NCBI GenBank assembly: GCA_002084505.1
Contig: NBLK01000046.1
Location: 1 to 5,075, forward strand
Length of the DNA: 5,075 nt
Reading direction: 5' to 3'
Source: Rickettsiaceae bacterium 4572_127
GTDB taxonomy: Bacteria; Pseudomonadota; Alphaproteobacteria; Rs-D84; NBLK01
The position numbers and the translations under genes are program-made. Of the stretch, positions 4,993 through 5,075 are shown piece by piece. Position 1 is the stretch's first letter. The number at the start of each line of letters is the position of its first letter. The notes beneath the pieces are model-generated. The model saw nothing but the letters and a program-made list of their open reading frames with translations. It ran no database searches and was not told the DNA's origin.

Positions 4993-5075
4993 ATGCGAGG
5001 GGAAAAGAAAGAGAAGATTTTACTGTTATTAGAAAAAATGCTTCTCAGTTATCAGGGGCTAACCTTAGATGATAT
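4993..5075 (+). CDS. 5' end of a possible helix-turn-helix (WYL-type) regulator
   Basis: The reading frame opens with ATG at 4993, one base after the previous stop codon (4989-4991), and continues off the right edge. An AAGGA site (4980-4984) lies 8 nt upstream, inside the previous gene. The visible residues are MRGEKKEKILLLLEKMLLSY followed by QGLTLDD. The pattern of RGEK, a leucine-rich helix and then GLTLDD resembles the first winged-HTH helix of WYL-domain transcriptional regulators, which often sit in defence islands. Only 27 full codons are visible, so this is a resemblance recalled from the family and not a domain match. If right, it is the obvious candidate to control the three repeated promoter elements upstream. 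Confidence 0.5.
   Translation, partial: MRGEKKEKILLLLEKMLLSYQGLTLDD

Overview
The window looks like part of a bacterial genomic island in an AT-rich genome. All genes have Shine-Dalgarno sites (AAGGAG or AAGGA), there are TATAAT-type -10 boxes, and codon use is strongly A/T-biased. I cannot name the species. A short tyrosine recombinase reads off the left edge, and the remaining genes form a one-directional accessory cassette, which is the usual look of integrated mobile DNA. No tRNA, rRNA, CRISPR array or insertion sequence is visible.

Layout. 1-146 (minus strand): start of a tyrosine integrase. 147-411: divergent intergenic region with two long dyads, a promoter candidate on each strand, and a third promoter-like element. 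412-2344 (plus): a two-domain AAA+ ATPase gene split by a one-base frameshift near 856-862, leaving a 150-aa N-terminal piece and a 449-aa piece that carries both ATPase domains. 2412-2711: small, very basic protein of unknown function (99 aa). 2771-4009: metallo-beta-lactamase/beta-CASP hydrolase of the RNase J/CPSF type (412 aa). 4020-4991: protein with a PD-(D/E)XK nuclease-like C-terminal motif (323 aa). 4993-5075: start of a protein whose N-terminus resembles the helix-turn-helix part of WYL-type regulators, cut by the window edge.

Regulation and teamwork. The last three genes are tightly packed (gaps of 10 and 1 nt) and probably co-transcribed. The ATPase, small-protein and beta-CASP genes each have the same promoter-like element upstream: CGWCCAWTTTTGTC, then 11 nt, then TTRTAMT, at constant spacing. 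They therefore look like one regulon, and the possible regulator at the right edge is a natural candidate to control it. An ATPase, two predicted nucleases, a basic protein and a regulator beside an integrase suggest a multi-gene nucleic-acid-processing or defence-like cassette. I do not recognise this combination as a named system. The defence role is inference, and the ATPase appears broken in this copy unless the frameshift is a sequencing error or is recoded.
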